Assembly: GCF_009363795.1 (NCBI RefSeq)
Contig: NZ_CP045420.1
Coordinates: 2,399,001-2,463,000 of the forward strand
From: Palleronia sp. THAF1
GTDB lineage: Bacteria > Pseudomonadota > Alphaproteobacteria > Rhodobacterales > Rhodobacteraceae
Direction of reading: 5' to 3'
DNA length: 64,000 bases
In this document: positions 37,226 to 46,044 of the stretch, in pieces
How positions within the stretch are numbered: the stretch's first letter is position 1
How the letters are laid out: every line of letters starts with the position of its first letter
The notes under the pieces: generated by a model
What the model was told of the DNA's origin: nothing
What the model saw: only the letters and a program-made list of their open reading frames with translations
Databases searched by the model: none
Position numbers and translations under genes: made by a program

Positions 37226-37311
37226 TAAGCTGCTCCATTGGCGCGTGTTGTTCGTTTGATGGTGGGGCCTGCACCGGGGTTAGGCAAGGGGTACGTCCCC
37301 CGCAAACGCAA

Positions 37312-37340
37312 ATGCCGCGCGGGATGGTCCCGCGCGGCAT
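37312..37340 (-). terminator. Strong hairpin terminator after the lipoprotein gene
   Basis: ATGCCGCGCGGG and CCCGCGCGGCAT form a perfect 12-pair stem with a five-base loop, followed on the minus strand by TTTGCGTTTGCG. It ends the lipoprotein gene transcript and isolates phoH. Confidence 0.85.
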
Positions 37341-37362
37341 GGATCAGGGCATCGTCATCCGA

Positions 37363-37659
37363 TCAGATGGGATCGGGCACGGGCGAACCGACGCCATCGG
37401 GACCATGCAGCGTGAACGGCGGCAGCAGTCCGCAGACGGGTTTGCCGTAACGGTCGAGACGGTTCATCTGGTAACCTTCGATACCGTCGTCGATGGCCCA
37501 GTGCTCGCAACCGTCGCCGTCCACCCAGATGCCGGGCGTCTTGGTCAGGTTTTCAAGATTCTTGGCATCGAAGCCGCGGTCGACGCTCTGGTCGGTCTTC
37601 ACGCCGCAAGCGGACAGGGCCAGCACTCCGGCGAGGATCAGGAAAGGCGTTTTGCTCAT
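37363..37659 (-). CDS. Lipoprotein with GCEHW domain
   Basis: This 98-residue protein has a lipoprotein signal (MSKTPFLILAGVLALSACG, lipobox LSAC, Cys18). Its body contains IWVDGDGCEHWAIDDGIEGY followed by QMNRLDRYGKPVCG. The same pattern occurs in the adjacent OmpA-like protein, so the two share an unnamed domain with two conserved cysteines. Without a charged +2 sorting residue (Gly follows Cys) it is probably moved to the outer membrane. A GTG three codons earlier overlaps the upstream stop as GTGA and could also start translation. It is likely cotranscribed with the OmpA-like gene. I do not recognise the domain. Confidence 0.8.
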   Translation of the reverse strand: MSKTPFLILAGVLALSACGVKTDQSVDRGFDAKNLENLTKTPGIWVDGDGCEHWAIDDGIEGYQMNRLDRYGKPVCGLLPPFTLHGPDGVGSPVPDPI

Positions 37660-37664
37660 GTCAT

Positions 37665-38219
37665 TCACCGGATGCAGATGATTTCGACGCGACGGTTGGC
37701 TTGCATGCCCGCCGCCGTCTGGTTCGATGCACGGGGCTGGCGTTCGCCAAGGCCGCGCACGTCATTGATCGGCTTGCCCATTTGCGCGGCATAGCGCGCG
37801 ACGGCTGTTGCGCGATTGTAGCTGAGGCGCAGGTTGTATTCGTCGCTGGCGCGGCTGTCGGTATGACCGATGATCGTGTAGGCCCGCGCTGCTGTCTGTC
37901 CGAAGAACTGGTTCAGGTAGGCCTGCCCTTCGCGGCGGATCTTGGCGCTGTCGGTCGCAAACAGAACGTCGGTGTTCATCACGCCGCAGGTTTCGACCTT
38001 GTGGCAGACGGGCGTGCCCTTGCGCGTCAGGCGGTTCGAGCCGTAGCCCTCCCAGCCGTCGTCGCGGACCCAGTGTTCGCAGCCGTCCGGGTCGATCCAG
38101 ATGGTGCCGATGGCGCGTTGCTGCGCCTCGACGCTTGTCGTCATGCCCAGCGCGCAAAGGCCGGCAACGATGGCAGCCCCCATCGCGCGGCGTGCCGTGT
38201 TGGTGAATTGGTTGACCAC
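37665..38219 (-). CDS. OmpA family protein with N-terminal GCEHW domain
   Basis: This roughly 184-residue exported protein has a signal peptide (ending SVEAQQ), then the domain IWIDPDGCEHWVRDDGWEGY and GSNRLTRKGTPVCH (about 45-80), then a C-terminal OmpA/MotB peptidoglycan-binding domain with TDVLFATDSAKI, TIIGHTDSRASDEYNLRLS and GLGERQPRASN (about 85-184). The start is a GTG codon; AAGGAG six bases upstream favours 38219, with 38222 as the next choice. It would sit in the periplasm tied to peptidoglycan, and the paired lipoprotein with the same domain suggests they act together. Confidence 0.85.
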   Translation of the reverse strand: MVNQFTNTARRAMGAAIVAGLCALGMTTSVEAQQRAIGTIWIDPDGCEHWVRDDGWEGYGSNRLTRKGTPVCHKVETCGVMNTDVLFATDSAKIRREGQAYLNQFFGQTAARAYTIIGHTDSRASDEYNLRLSYNRATAVARYAAQMGKPINDVRGLGERQPRASNQTAAGMQANRRVEIICIR

Positions 38220-38526
38220 CACTGTCTCCTTCAAGTCGTTGTTGGTCTTTTACGACCGCTATTGATCTTGGCCGACACGCTGGTCGACATCCCCCGTCTT
38301 ATGCATCGGAAGATTAACGGCATTTTGACTCAAGGGAAGCGGAATCCGACTTGCAAGTGTCCAGTCTGACAGAGGTTTCGCGCTAGAGTAGTGTGGAAAG
38401 CGGCTTTTCGGCGCCCTGGAAACAGTCTGTCGCCGCTTTGTGCGATCCACCCTGCGGGATTCATTGGTAAGTGATGCGGGAGGGCCTAAAGTGGCCGAGG
38501 TTTCGTAATCAGGGGATGATCGGGAA

Positions 38527-38871
38527 ATGAGAACTGCAATTATGGCCGTAGCGGCCGCCATCGCACTGGCCGCGCCTGCCAGCGCCCACCAGACGCACGC
38601 GCATAGCCACACGCACGGTCATCAGGCCGTCGCCCAAGAGGTGGTGCAAACGCCGACCGTCGTGGTCAGCTGCTTCCGGGGGCCGTGGGACAAGGTGATC
38701 TGGGATCATCCGCAAGCACCGTTCACCGACAGTCTGGTCGCCTACGGTTACTCGTTCGAGCGGGCGAACGCGATTGCCCAGCGCGTCTGCCGGGACGCGA
38801 CCCTTGTCGGTCGTCCCGAGGCACTGCGCGCGACCACCATGCAGATTTTGCGCACCGCACCGCGTAACTGA
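38527..38871 (+). CDS. Histidine-rich periplasmic protein of unknown function
   Basis: This 114-residue protein has a signal peptide (MRTAIMAVAAAIALAAPASA) and a mature N-terminus of HQTHAHSHTHGHQ with six histidines in 13 residues, which looks like a metal-binding tail. The rest (about 45-114) contains VSCFRGPWDKVIWDHP, SLVAYGYSFERANAIAQRVC and ATTMQILR, a small helical domain with two cysteines. I do not recognise the family. It is transcribed away from the OmpA-like gene from a shared 307-base region in which I see no other gene, and it converges with miaB. Confidence 0.75.
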   Translation: MRTAIMAVAAAIALAAPASAHQTHAHSHTHGHQAVAQEVVQTPTVVVSCFRGPWDKVIWDHPQAPFTDSLVAYGYSFERANAIAQRVCRDATLVGRPEALRATTMQILRTAPRN

Positions 38872-38875
38872 ACCT

Positions 38876-40180
38876 TCAGATCAGTGCGCCGGCGAGCGAG
38901 TTCGGCGCACTATCGGTGATTCGCACGCGGGCCAGATCGCCCACGGCCACGTCTGCCGACACGAACACGGAGTGCAGGTGGTCGGATTTGCCGATCATCT
39001 GCCCCGGCTCTCGACCCGTCTTTTCGAACAACACGTTCACCTCACGCCCGACCATTCGGTCCTGAACGGCGCGCTGCTGGTCGCGCAATAGCGCTTGCAG
39101 ACGCTGCAGGCGGTCATCGGCCTGTGCTGCATCGATTTGCGCACGCTCTGCCGCAGGGGTGCCGGGGCGGGTGGAATATTTGAAGGAATAGCACTGGCCG
39201 TATTCCACGGCCCGCACCAGCGCCATCGTGTCGTCGAAATCGGCTTCGGTTTCACCGGGGAAGCCGACGATGAAGTCGCCTGAGATCAGGATGTCGGGAC
39301 GCGCCGCCCGTATGCGCTCGATCAGGCGGATGTAGCTCTCGGCGGTGTGCTTGCGGTTCATCGCCTTCAGCACTCGGTCGCTGCCCGATTGAACGGGCAG
39401 GTGCAGATAGGGCATCAACTTCGGCTCTTCGCCGTGGGCCGCGATCAACGCGTCGTCCATGTCGTTGGGGTGGCTGGTGGTGTAGCGGATGCGCTCCAGC
39501 CCGTCGATCTTTGCCAGACCACGGATCAGCCCGGCCAAGCCGCCGTCGCCGCCGTGGTAGGCATTCACGTTCTGGCCCAGCAGGGTGACTTCGCGCACGC
39601 CACGCTCGACCAGCGCGCGCGCTTCGGACAGCACGCGTTCGGACGGGCGGCTGACTTCTGCGCCGCGCGTGTAGGGCACGACGCAGAAGGCGCAGAACTT
39701 GTCGCAGCCCTCTTGCACGGTCAGGAACGCGGTGGGGCCGCGCTTGGCCTGCCCCCTGCCCTTCAGATGCTCGAACTTGTCCTCTTCGGGGAAGTCGGTA
39801 TCCAGCGCGCGGCCGCCGGCGCGGGTCTGTTGCTCCATTTCGGGCAGGCGGTGGTAGCTTTGCGGGCCGACGACAAGATCGACCATCGGCTGACGGCGCA
39901 GGATCTCTTCGCCCTCGGCCTGTGCCACGCAGCCCGCGACGCCGATCTTCAGATCAGGGTTGGCTTGCTTGAGGCCCTTCATGCGGCCCAGTTCGGAATA
40001 CACCTTCTCTGCCGCCTTCTCGCGGATATGGCAGGTGTTCAGCAGGATCATGTCGGCATCGTCGGCGGTATCGGTCGCGACATACCCCGCTCCGCCCATG
40101 GCTTCTGCCATGCGCTCGCTGTCGTAGACGTTCATCTGACAGCCGTAGGTCTTGATAAACAGCTTCTTCGGCGCGCCCAT
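38876..40180 (-). CDS. miaB: tRNA-2-methylthio-N6-dimethylallyladenosine synthase
   Basis: MiaB is a radical-SAM methylthiotransferase acting on A37 of tRNAs that read UNN codons. The 434-residue protein has an N-terminal UPF0004 domain with cysteines in [26 protein letters not shown] and GVAGCVAQ, the radical-SAM CxxxCxxC in [15 protein letters not shown], and a C-terminal TRAM domain (about 370-434). The ATG is [13 protein letters not shown]. It is the first gene before the OmpA/lipoprotein and phoH groups on this strand. Confidence 0.97.
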   Translation of the reverse strand: MGAPKKLFIKTYGCQMNVYDSERMAEAMGGAGYVATDTADDADMILLNTCHIREKAAEKVYSELGRMKGLKQANPDLKIGVAGCVAQAEGEEILRRQPMVDLVVGPQSYHRLPEMEQQTRAGGRALDTDFPEEDKFEHLKGRGQAKRGPTAFLTVQEGCDKFCAFCVVPYTRGAEVSRPSERVLSEARALVERGVREVTLLGQNVNAYHGGDGGLAGLIRGLAKIDGLERIRYTTSHPNDMDDALIAAHGEEPKLMPYLHLPVQSGSDRVLKAMNRKHTAESYIRLIERIRAARPDILISGDFIVGFPGETEADFDDTMALVRAVEYGQCYSFKYSTRPGTPAAERAQIDAAQADDRLQRLQALLRDQQRAVQDRMVGREVNVLFEKTGREPGQMIGKSDHLHSVFVSADVAVGDLARVRITDSAPNSLAGALI

Positions 40181-40288
40181 CGTCTTGCTCCCGATCCTGT
40201 GGAAGCTTTGCCTCTAACGCGCGCCCACCTTCACCGCAATGTCCCCAAGGTCTTGCCAAACCGGACATCAGCGGGACAGAACGGCGCG

Positions 40289-41158
40289 GTGACGAATACA
40301 ATCGCGACATATGATGATCTGGCGGCTTTCCAGCGGTCCGAGACGACCCTGAAAGGGCCCGTCGCCATCGTGCTGGTCGAAGATACGGTCGAGGTGCAAA
40401 GCACCTTGGATCATCTGGTGAAGCTGGGCTTCGCGACGCTGGTCGTGATGGCCCGCCCTTCGGATGTGATCGAACTGCCTGATACGGTGCCTACTATCCG
40501 GGTGGGCTGGCGCAACGACCGCGTGGGGGCGGTGCCCGCGGCCGTGAACGCAGTGGCCGAGAACGGTCCGGGGCTGTGGATGCACTACTGCTTCAACGCC
40601 GAATACCTGTTCTTCCCGTTCTGCGAAACGCGCCGCGTGGGTGAAATGCTGGCCTTCCACACGGAAGAGCGGCGATTTTCCATGCTGACCTACGTGGTCG
40701 ACCTGTACGGAGCGGACGTGGGCAATGCCGTGGACCGCGATGGCGCGCATCTGGATGCGTCGGGCTACTACGCGAGCGTGCGCCCCGACCCGGAAAATCA
40801 CAATCACCCCAAGGAGCGGCAGCTCGACTTCCACGGCGGATTGCGCTGGCGGTTCGAAGAGCACGTCCCTGCTCACCGCCGCCGCATCGACCGGATCGGC
40901 CTGTTCCGTGCGAAGCCCGGTGTCGCACTGTTGGACGACCACACCTTCACAGAGCCGGAGTACAACACCTACTCTTGCCCGTGGCACAACAACCTGACGG
41001 CGGCGATCTGTTCGTTCCGCGCGGCGAAGGCGCTGACGACGAACGCAGGCTCTCGGCACGATATCGACAGCTTCATGTGGTTTCGGTCAGAGCCGTTCCG
41101 CTGGCACTCGCAGCAATTACTGGATTTGGGGCTGATGGAACCGGGGCAGTGGTTCTGA
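40289..41158 (+). CDS. Possible glycosyltransferase (GT-A-like), uncertain
   Basis: This 289-residue protein has an N-terminal Rossmann-like half ([20 protein letters not shown], then [11 protein letters not shown]), followed by [20 protein letters not shown]. The layout resembles family 2 (Glyco_tranf_2_4) glycosyltransferases, where a DNAEF-type motif precedes FPF; the resemblance is weak. The C-terminal half has many aromatic and histidine residues ([20 protein letters not shown]). No signal peptide is visible. The GTG start is the first codon after sequence antisense to miaB and lacks a clear ribosome binding site. glsA follows four bases later. Confidence 0.55.
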   Translation: MTNTIATYDDLAAFQRSETTLKGPVAIVLVEDTVEVQSTLDHLVKLGFATLVVMARPSDVIELPDTVPTIRVGWRNDRVGAVPAAVNAVAENGPGLWMHYCFNAEYLFFPFCETRRVGEMLAFHTEERRFSMLTYVVDLYGADVGNAVDRDGAHLDASGYYASVRPDPENHNHPKERQLDFHGGLRWRFEEHVPAHRRRIDRIGLFRAKPGVALLDDHTFTEPEYNTYSCPWHNNLTAAICSFRAAKALTTNAGSRHDIDSFMWFRSEPFRWHSQQLLDLGLMEPGQWF

Positions 41159-41162
41159 CCGC

Positions 41163-42104
41163 ATGGGCGCATCTAATCTACAGCTAATCCTTGACGAGAT
41201 CGTCGAAGAGATGCGGCATGTCACCGAGCGGGGTGACGTTGCGGATTACATCCCGCCCCTGGCCTGTATCTCACCCCAGAAATTCGGGATCGCCGTCGCG
41301 ACGATAGATGGGGCCTGCCATATCGCCGGAGACGCGTGCGAGCCATTTTCCATCCAATCGGTGTCCAAGGTCTTCTCTTTGACGGCTGCGCTGGATGCAG
41401 TGGGCGAAGACCTGTGGGACCGGATCGGGGTCGAGCCGTCGGGATCGCCCTTCAATTCCATCGTTCAGCTGGAATCCGAGGCAGGTATCCCCCGCAACCC
41501 CTTTATCAACGCAGGCGCCATCGTCGTTGCGGACGTGCTTCTGGGCGGGCGGCACCCCGACGCCGCGATGGGCGCGTTGTTGAAATTCGTGCAGTCGCTG
41601 GCTGATGACGATACGATCTACGTGGACCATGCCGTCGCCGCCGCCGAAAAGGAAACCGGTTGGCGCAACGCGGCTTTGGCGAATTACATGCGCGATTTCG
41701 GCAATATCATGCACGATCCGGCCGATACGTTGTCCCTGTATTTCCAACAGTGCTCTCTGGCCCTGAGCTGCGAGCAGCTTGCGAAGGCGGGGCGGTTCCT
41801 GATCACCGACGGCGTCGATCCGCAGACCGGGTATCGCGTGGTGACGCCCGGTCGCGCGCGACGGATCAACGCGCTGATGCTGACCTGCGGGCACTACGAT
41901 GGATCGGGCGAGTTCGCATTCCGCGTTGGTCTGCCGGGAAAGTCGGGCGTCGGCGGCGGCATCCTTGCCATCGCGCCCGGCATAGCCTCCATCGCCGTAT
42001 GGTCGCCCGGGCTGAATACGCGCGGCAATTCAAAGCTGGGAACCTATGCGTTGGACCGGCTTACCTCCAGAGTCGACTGGTCGATCTTCGAACCGCCGAT
42101 CTAA
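41163..42104 (+). CDS. glsA: Glutaminase
   Basis: Glutaminase turns glutamine into glutamate and ammonia. The 313-residue protein belongs to the serine-dependent beta-lactamase-fold family: the catalytic Ser-x-x-Lys is in [16 protein letters not shown], with [19 protein letters not shown] and [15 protein letters not shown] as further conserved parts. Length is normal. It follows the possible glycosyltransferase by four bases, so the two are likely cotranscribed. It is convergent with irr. Confidence 0.96.
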   Translation: MGASNLQLILDEIVEEMRHVTERGDVADYIPPLACISPQKFGIAVATIDGACHIAGDACEPFSIQSVSKVFSLTAALDAVGEDLWDRIGVEPSGSPFNSIVQLESEAGIPRNPFINAGAIVVADVLLGGRHPDAAMGALLKFVQSLADDDTIYVDHAVAAAEKETGWRNAALANYMRDFGNIMHDPADTLSLYFQQCSLALSCEQLAKAGRFLITDGVDPQTGYRVVTPGRARRINALMLTCGHYDGSGEFAFRVGLPGKSGVGGGILAIAPGIASIAVWSPGLNTRGNSKLGTYALDRLTSRVDWSIFEPPI

Positions 42105-42110
42105 GACGCC

Positions 42111-42551
42111 CTATTCGACGCGGCGCAGCCGGATGATCACATCGACGGACGCGATCTCTGTGCCCTCGGGCGGTGTGGGCAGTTCGGCGATCTTCAACTG
42201 TTCGGCGGCGGCGTCGATCAGTTGGCCATCTTCTTCCAGCAGGAAGTGGGGATGGTCGTCCATGCGGGTGTCGAAGTAGCTTTTCTGCCCCTCGACCCGC
42301 ACCTCTTGCAGCAGTCCCGCGTCGCAAAACGCCCTGAGCGTGTTATAGACCGTCGCCAGCGACACCGCTTCTCCGGCATCGCGGGACGCAGCGTACAAAG
42401 CCTCTGCGGTGACGTGCCGGTCTTGCCCGTCGCCCACCAGAAGCGCGGCCAGCGACACCCGCTGCCGCGTCGGGCGTAATTCAGCCCCCGCCAGCCAGTC
42501 GGCCCCGCGCGCAAGGCGGGTGTCGTCGATATGCGTGTCGATCCTGCTCAT
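42111..42551 (-). CDS. irr: Iron response regulator Irr (Fur family)
   Basis: Irr is the Fur-family regulator that, in many alphaproteobacteria, represses or activates genes for heme and iron use depending on heme availability. The 146-residue protein has the winged-helix region [33 protein letters not shown], and the dimerisation/metal half [20 protein letters not shown]. The Irr subgroup is inferred from the sequence and from location upstream of fabA, a conserved Rhodobacterales pairing. An Irr-type operator is found upstream of katG in this window. The 106-base gap to fabA is divergent; I see no ICE there. Confidence 0.9.
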   Translation of the reverse strand: MSRIDTHIDDTRLARGADWLAGAELRPTRQRVSLAALLVGDGQDRHVTAEALYAASRDAGEAVSLATVYNTLRAFCDAGLLQEVRVEGQKSYFDTRMDDHPHFLLEEDGQLIDAAAEQLKIAELPTPPEGTEIASVDVIIRLRRVE

Positions 42552-42657
42552 TACCGTCTATATAGGGTGGAAAGCGGATGGGTTTCAATCGCCCTGCCCT
42601 TGCACGATTTCGCCACCGCCTGATAAGCCACAGGCAACCCACGGGCAGGAGAGACCA

Positions 42658-43167
42658 ATGGCCGACTATCCCACATCCTTCGACAAGGAAGCGCTGCTTG
42701 CCTGCGCACGCGGAGAGCTGTTTGGGGAAGGCAATGCTCAGCTGCCCCTGCCCCCGATGCTGATGATGGACCGCATCACCGACATTTCCGGCGACGGCGG
42801 CGAGCACGGCAAGGGCCACGTGGTCGCAGAGTTCGATATCACCCCCGACCTGTGGTTCTTCGAATGTCACTTCCCCGGCAATCCGATCATGCCCGGCTGC
42901 CTTGGCCTGGACGGTCTATGGCAGCTGACCGGCTTCAACCTTGGTTGGCGCGGCTGGCAGGGGCGCGGCTATGCGCTCGGCGTGGGCGAAGTGAAGCTGA
43001 CCGGCATGGTCCGCCCAGACCGCAAGATGCTGACCTACGACGTGCAGTTCACCAAGGCCATCCAGACCCGCCGCCTGACCATGGGTGTCGCCAATGGCAC
43101 GGTTCACGCGGACGGCGAGTTGATCTATCAAGTCAAGGACATGAAGGTCGCGCTGAGCGAAAGCTGA
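42658..43167 (+). CDS. fabA: 3-hydroxydecanoyl-ACP dehydratase/isomerase FabA
   Basis: FabA dehydrates 3-hydroxydecanoyl-ACP and isomerises the trans-2 product to cis-3, which starts unsaturated fatty acid synthesis. The 169-residue hotdog-fold protein has the catalytic-histidine motif [20 protein letters not shown] and an N-terminal LLMMDRIT-like [13 protein letters not shown]. The start follows GGCAGGAGAGACCA. It heads fabA-fabB-fabI. Confidence 0.97.
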   Translation: MADYPTSFDKEALLACARGELFGEGNAQLPLPPMLMMDRITDISGDGGEHGKGHVVAEFDITPDLWFFECHFPGNPIMPGCLGLDGLWQLTGFNLGWRGWQGRGYALGVGEVKLTGMVRPDRKMLTYDVQFTKAIQTRRLTMGVANGTVHADGELIYQVKDMKVALSES

Positions 43168-43218
43168 CCTGTCCTAAAGGGAGAATCCCATGCGTTGCGT
43201 CCCATCGAAGGCCTGCCA

Positions 43219-44448
43219 ATGAAACGTGTTGTCGTCACCGGTCTCGGGATCGTCTCGCCCATCGGCAACAACGTCGAGGAGGTCACGCAGGCCCTGAAGG
43301 CCGGCACCTCTGGTATCGAAGCCTCGGCGGAAATGGCAGAGCGCGGGTTCCGCAGCCAGATCGCGGGCACCTTGAAGATCAACGTGTCCGAGCATGTGGA
43401 CAAGCGCACCCTGCGGTTCATGGGGCCGGGTGCCGCTTACGCGCATATCGCAATGGGTCAGGCGATTGCCGATGCGGGTCTGCCCGATGATGTTGTGTCG
43501 AACCCCAAGACGGGCCTGATCGCTGGATCGGGCGGGCCGTCCACCAGCGCGCTCTATGAGGCGCACAAGATCGTCGAAGAGAAGGGCGCGCCCAAGCGGA
43601 TCGGGCCGTTCGCGGTGCCCAAGGCCATGTCCTCGACCGTCAGCGCGAACCTCTGCACAGCTTACCAGATCAAGGGGATGAACTTCTCGATCACCTCGGC
43701 CTGTTCGACCAGCCTGCACTGCATCGGCATGGCCGCGCAGCAAATCCAGCTGGGCTTGCAGGACGTGATGTTCGCGGGCGGCGGGGAAGAGCTGGACTGG
43801 ACGCTGTCGTGCCTGTTCGACGCGATGGGCGCGATGTCGTCGAAGTTCAACGACACGCCCACCAAGGCCAGCCGCGCGTTCGACAAGGATCGCGACGGGT
43901 TCGTCATCGCGGGCGGCGGTGCGATGCTGGTGCTGGAATCGCTGGAGCACGCGCAGGCGCGCGGGGCGAAAATCTACGCGGAAGTCACGGGCTTCGGCGC
44001 AACGTCGGACGGGGCTGACATGGTCGCGCCCTCTGGCGAGGGCGGTGAGCGTGCCATGCGGATCGCGCGCGGCACCCTGCCGGAAGGACGTAGTGTCAGT
44101 TACATCAACGCCCACGGCACCTCGACCCCCGTCGGCGACGTGGGCGAGGTCGAAGCCGTGCGCCGCGTTTTTGGCGAAGGCTCCACGCCCCCGATCAGCT
44201 CGACCAAGTCGATGACCGGCCACAGCCAGGGCGCGACCGGCGCGCAGGAAGCCGTGTATTGCCTGTTGATGCTGCAGCACGACTTCATCGCGCCGTCGAT
44301 CAACGTGGAAACGCTGGACCCGGCGATCCACGAAGGCGAGATCGCGACGAAGCTGGTGGAAAACGCAAACCTCGACACCGTGATGACGAACTCCTTCGGG
44401 TTCGGCGGCACCAATGGCTCTATGCTGCTGAGCAAGTGGAAGGACTGA
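43219..44448 (+). CDS. fabB: 3-oxoacyl-ACP synthase I (FabB)
   Basis: FabB elongates acyl-ACP, including the cis-3-decenoyl intermediate of FabA. The 409-residue thiolase-fold protein has the catalytic cysteine in TSACSTSLHCIG, the two histidines in NAHGTSTPVGD and GHSQGATGAQE, and the C-terminal NSFGFGGTNGSMLL. The start MKRVVVTGLGIVSP is preferred over an upstream in-frame ATG at 43195. Pairing with fabA identifies it as FabB rather than FabF. Confidence 0.96.
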   Translation: MKRVVVTGLGIVSPIGNNVEEVTQALKAGTSGIEASAEMAERGFRSQIAGTLKINVSEHVDKRTLRFMGPGAAYAHIAMGQAIADAGLPDDVVSNPKTGLIAGSGGPSTSALYEAHKIVEEKGAPKRIGPFAVPKAMSSTVSANLCTAYQIKGMNFSITSACSTSLHCIGMAAQQIQLGLQDVMFAGGGEELDWTLSCLFDAMGAMSSKFNDTPTKASRAFDKDRDGFVIAGGGAMLVLESLEHAQARGAKIYAEVTGFGATSDGADMVAPSGEGGERAMRIARGTLPEGRSVSYINAHGTSTPVGDVGEVEAVRRVFGEGSTPPISSTKSMTGHSQGATGAQEAVYCLLMLQHDFIAPSINVETLDPAIHEGEIATKLVENANLDTVMTNSFGFGGTNGSMLLSKWKD

Positions 44449-44452
44449 CCCC

Positions 44453-45244
44453 ATGGGTATGATGGATGGCAAACGCGTTCTGGTGATGGGCGTTGCGAAC
44501 GACCGCTCGATCGCCTGGGGATGTGCCAAGGCGATGGCGGACGCGGGCGCTGAACTGGCGTTTACCTACCAGGGCGACGCGCTTTTGAAGCGCGTGAAAC
44601 CGCTGGCGGAAAGCGTCGGGTCGGACATTATCGTGCAGGCGGACGTGTCCGATGACGACAGCATGGATGCGGCCTTCGCCTCGCTCAAGGAACGCTGGGA
44701 CACGCTGGATTGCGTCATCCACGCCATCGCGTTTTCGGACAAGGACGAGCTTACGGGCCGATTTATCAACACGACCCGCGCAAACTTCCGCAACTCGCTT
44801 TCGATCAGCTGCTATTCATTCATCGACGTGGCCAAGCGGGCGTCGGAAATGATGCCCAACGGCGGCACCTTGCTGACGATGACCTACCAAGGTTCGAACA
44901 AGGTCACGCCCTATTACAACGTGATGGGCGTGGCCAAGGCGGCGCTGGAATCGGCCACGCGCTACCTGGCGAACGACCTTGGCCCCCAGGGTATCCGCGT
45001 GAACGCCATCAGCCCCGGCCCGATGCGGACGCTTGCCGGCGCGGCCATCGGCGGCGCGCGCAAGACGTTCAAGTTCACGGACCAGAATGCGCCGCTGCGC
45101 TCCAACGCAACTCTGGAAGCCGTCGGAGCGACGGCTGTGTATCTGGCCAGCGACGGCGGGGCCTGCACGACTGGAGAGATCCTGCACGTCGACGGCGGCT
45201 ACCACGTCCTTGGCATGCCGCAGGTCGAACATATCCACGTCTAA
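44453..45244 (+). CDS. fabI: Enoyl-ACP reductase (FabI)
   Basis: FabI reduces trans-2-enoyl-ACP using NAD(P)H, the last step of each elongation round. The 263-residue SDR-fold protein has the cofactor motif VMGVANDRSIAWGCAK, the FabI motif SYSFIDVA-type SCYSFIDVAKRA and the active-site Tyr-x6-Lys in YYNVMGVAKAAL. The start lies four bases after the fabB stop. This completes the fabA-fabB-fabI operon. Confidence 0.96.
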   Translation: MGMMDGKRVLVMGVANDRSIAWGCAKAMADAGAELAFTYQGDALLKRVKPLAESVGSDIIVQADVSDDDSMDAAFASLKERWDTLDCVIHAIAFSDKDELTGRFINTTRANFRNSLSISCYSFIDVAKRASEMMPNGGTLLTMTYQGSNKVTPYYNVMGVAKAALESATRYLANDLGPQGIRVNAISPGPMRTLAGAAIGGARKTFKFTDQNAPLRSNATLEAVGATAVYLASDGGACTTGEILHVDGGYHVLGMPQVEHIHV

Positions 45245-45257
45245 GGTCATCGTCGTC

Positions 45258-45719
45258 ATGGGCGCCGCGGTCTGGCCCGGCGGCGTCCCCTCGCCCACGC
45301 TGGAACGGCGCTGCGATGCGGCGGCAAGCCTTTTTCTGGCAGGCGGGTTCGATGCGGTCATCCCCTCCGGCGGGGTCGGCATCCACGGCCCGGCAGAGGC
45401 ACAGGTGATGCGCGATCTGCTGATCTCACGCGGCGTGCCGGTGGATGCGATCCGGCTGGAGGACCGCGCCACGACCACGATGGAAACGGCGATCAACGTC
45501 GCCGTCATGCTTGCCCCCGATGCAGGCATCACCGTCGTCAGCGACACGTATCACCTGCTTCGGTGCTGGCTGGCGTTCAAAGGGTGCGGCATGTCGGTCA
45601 GACTGCGCTCTGCACGTCACGGGCACCCCACGCCGCGCACACGTATCGCTTTGAAGGCTTGGGCGCGTGAAGCGGCCGCCCTGCCCTACTACGCGTGGCG
45701 CATCTGGGTACGTCGATAA
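45258..45719 (+). CDS. YdcF/DUF218 family protein
   Basis: This protein has the DUF218 fold: GGVGIHGPAEAQVMRDLL, IRLEDRATTTMETAINVAV and VVSDTYHLLRCWLAF match the conserved glycine, ENxSxxTxxN and TdxyHxxR regions. It has no N-terminal membrane anchor. The ATG of MGAAVWPGG has TAAGG upstream but would remove part of the first strand (KVIVV); a TTG at 45210 inside fabI is an alternative start. The family binds nucleotide-like ligands in some members and has roles in envelope biology; substrate here is unknown. It follows fabI by 13 bases. Confidence 0.8.
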   Translation: MGAAVWPGGVPSPTLERRCDAAASLFLAGGFDAVIPSGGVGIHGPAEAQVMRDLLISRGVPVDAIRLEDRATTTMETAINVAVMLAPDAGITVVSDTYHLLRCWLAFKGCGMSVRLRSARHGHPTPRTRIALKAWAREAAALPYYAWRIWVRR

Positions 45720-45780
45720 TTTACTCTTTGCTTTTGCAAGTACCCATGGGCACAGCGGCGCGGCCAAGACCGACGCCGGA

Positions 45781-45957
45781 TCACTGGCTCGCGGCGGCCT
45801 CGATGGGGCCGGGACGTTCTTCATCCGGGACGCCGCCGATCAGCAATCCGCCGATGAAACAGGCGACCATGAAGGCCATGAGCTTGATGAGATAGCCCGA
45901 GCTCGGCTCAGAGGGATTGAGTCGAGCCCAAGCCATCGTAATCGTATCACTCAACAT
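45781..45957 (-). CDS. Small membrane protein (58 aa) downstream of FKBP gene
   Basis: A 58-residue frame on the minus strand begins MLSDTITMAWARLNPSEPSS, has one hydrophobic segment (about residues 22-42, LIKLMAFMVACFIGGLLIG) and ends in an acidic tail (PDEERPGPIEAAASQ). The ATG is preceded by CGGAG nine bases upstream. Its codon bias fits the neighbours. The rest of this 325-base gap holds a hairpin (45995-46018) and nothing else I can support. I do not recognise a family. Confidence 0.6.
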   Translation of the reverse strand: MLSDTITMAWARLNPSEPSSGYLIKLMAFMVACFIGGLLIGGVPDEERPGPIEAAASQ

Positions 45958-45994
45958 GAAAGTTCACTCCGAACAGAAACTGGTAAACGACGAA

Positions 45995-46018
45995 GGGCGC
46001 GCCCGTACAGGCGCGCCC
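45995..46018 (-). terminator. Hairpin after FKBP gene, likely terminator
   Basis: GGGCGCGCC and GGCGCGCCC form a nine-pair stem with a six-base loop about 27 bases beyond the FKBP stop. On the minus strand TTCGTCGTTT follows, a weak T-tract. It may end or attenuate the message before the small membrane-protein gene. Confidence 0.6.
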
Positions 46019-46044
46019 CCCGAAGAAGAACGCATAAGCCGCGC

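Noticed and set aside
38314-38328. CtrA-like site TTAA-N7-TTGA upstream of the OmpA-like and His-rich genes
   Set aside because: Only one half is exact, and such a short motif is expected by chance; no second copy or supporting context.
39347-40288. Upstream extension of the possible glycosyltransferase into a 603-codon frame
   Set aside because: The extra part is antisense to miaB; the GTG at 40289 is the first sensible start after the miaB promoter region.
42552-42657. Search for an Irr box in the irr-fabA gap
   Set aside because: No TTTAGAA or TTCTAAA half-site is present; the gap seems to hold only two promoters.
45720-46044. Gap examined for a mobile element or RNA gene
   Set aside because: It contains the 58-residue gene and a hairpin; no terminal inverted repeats, transposase or tRNA-like fold.
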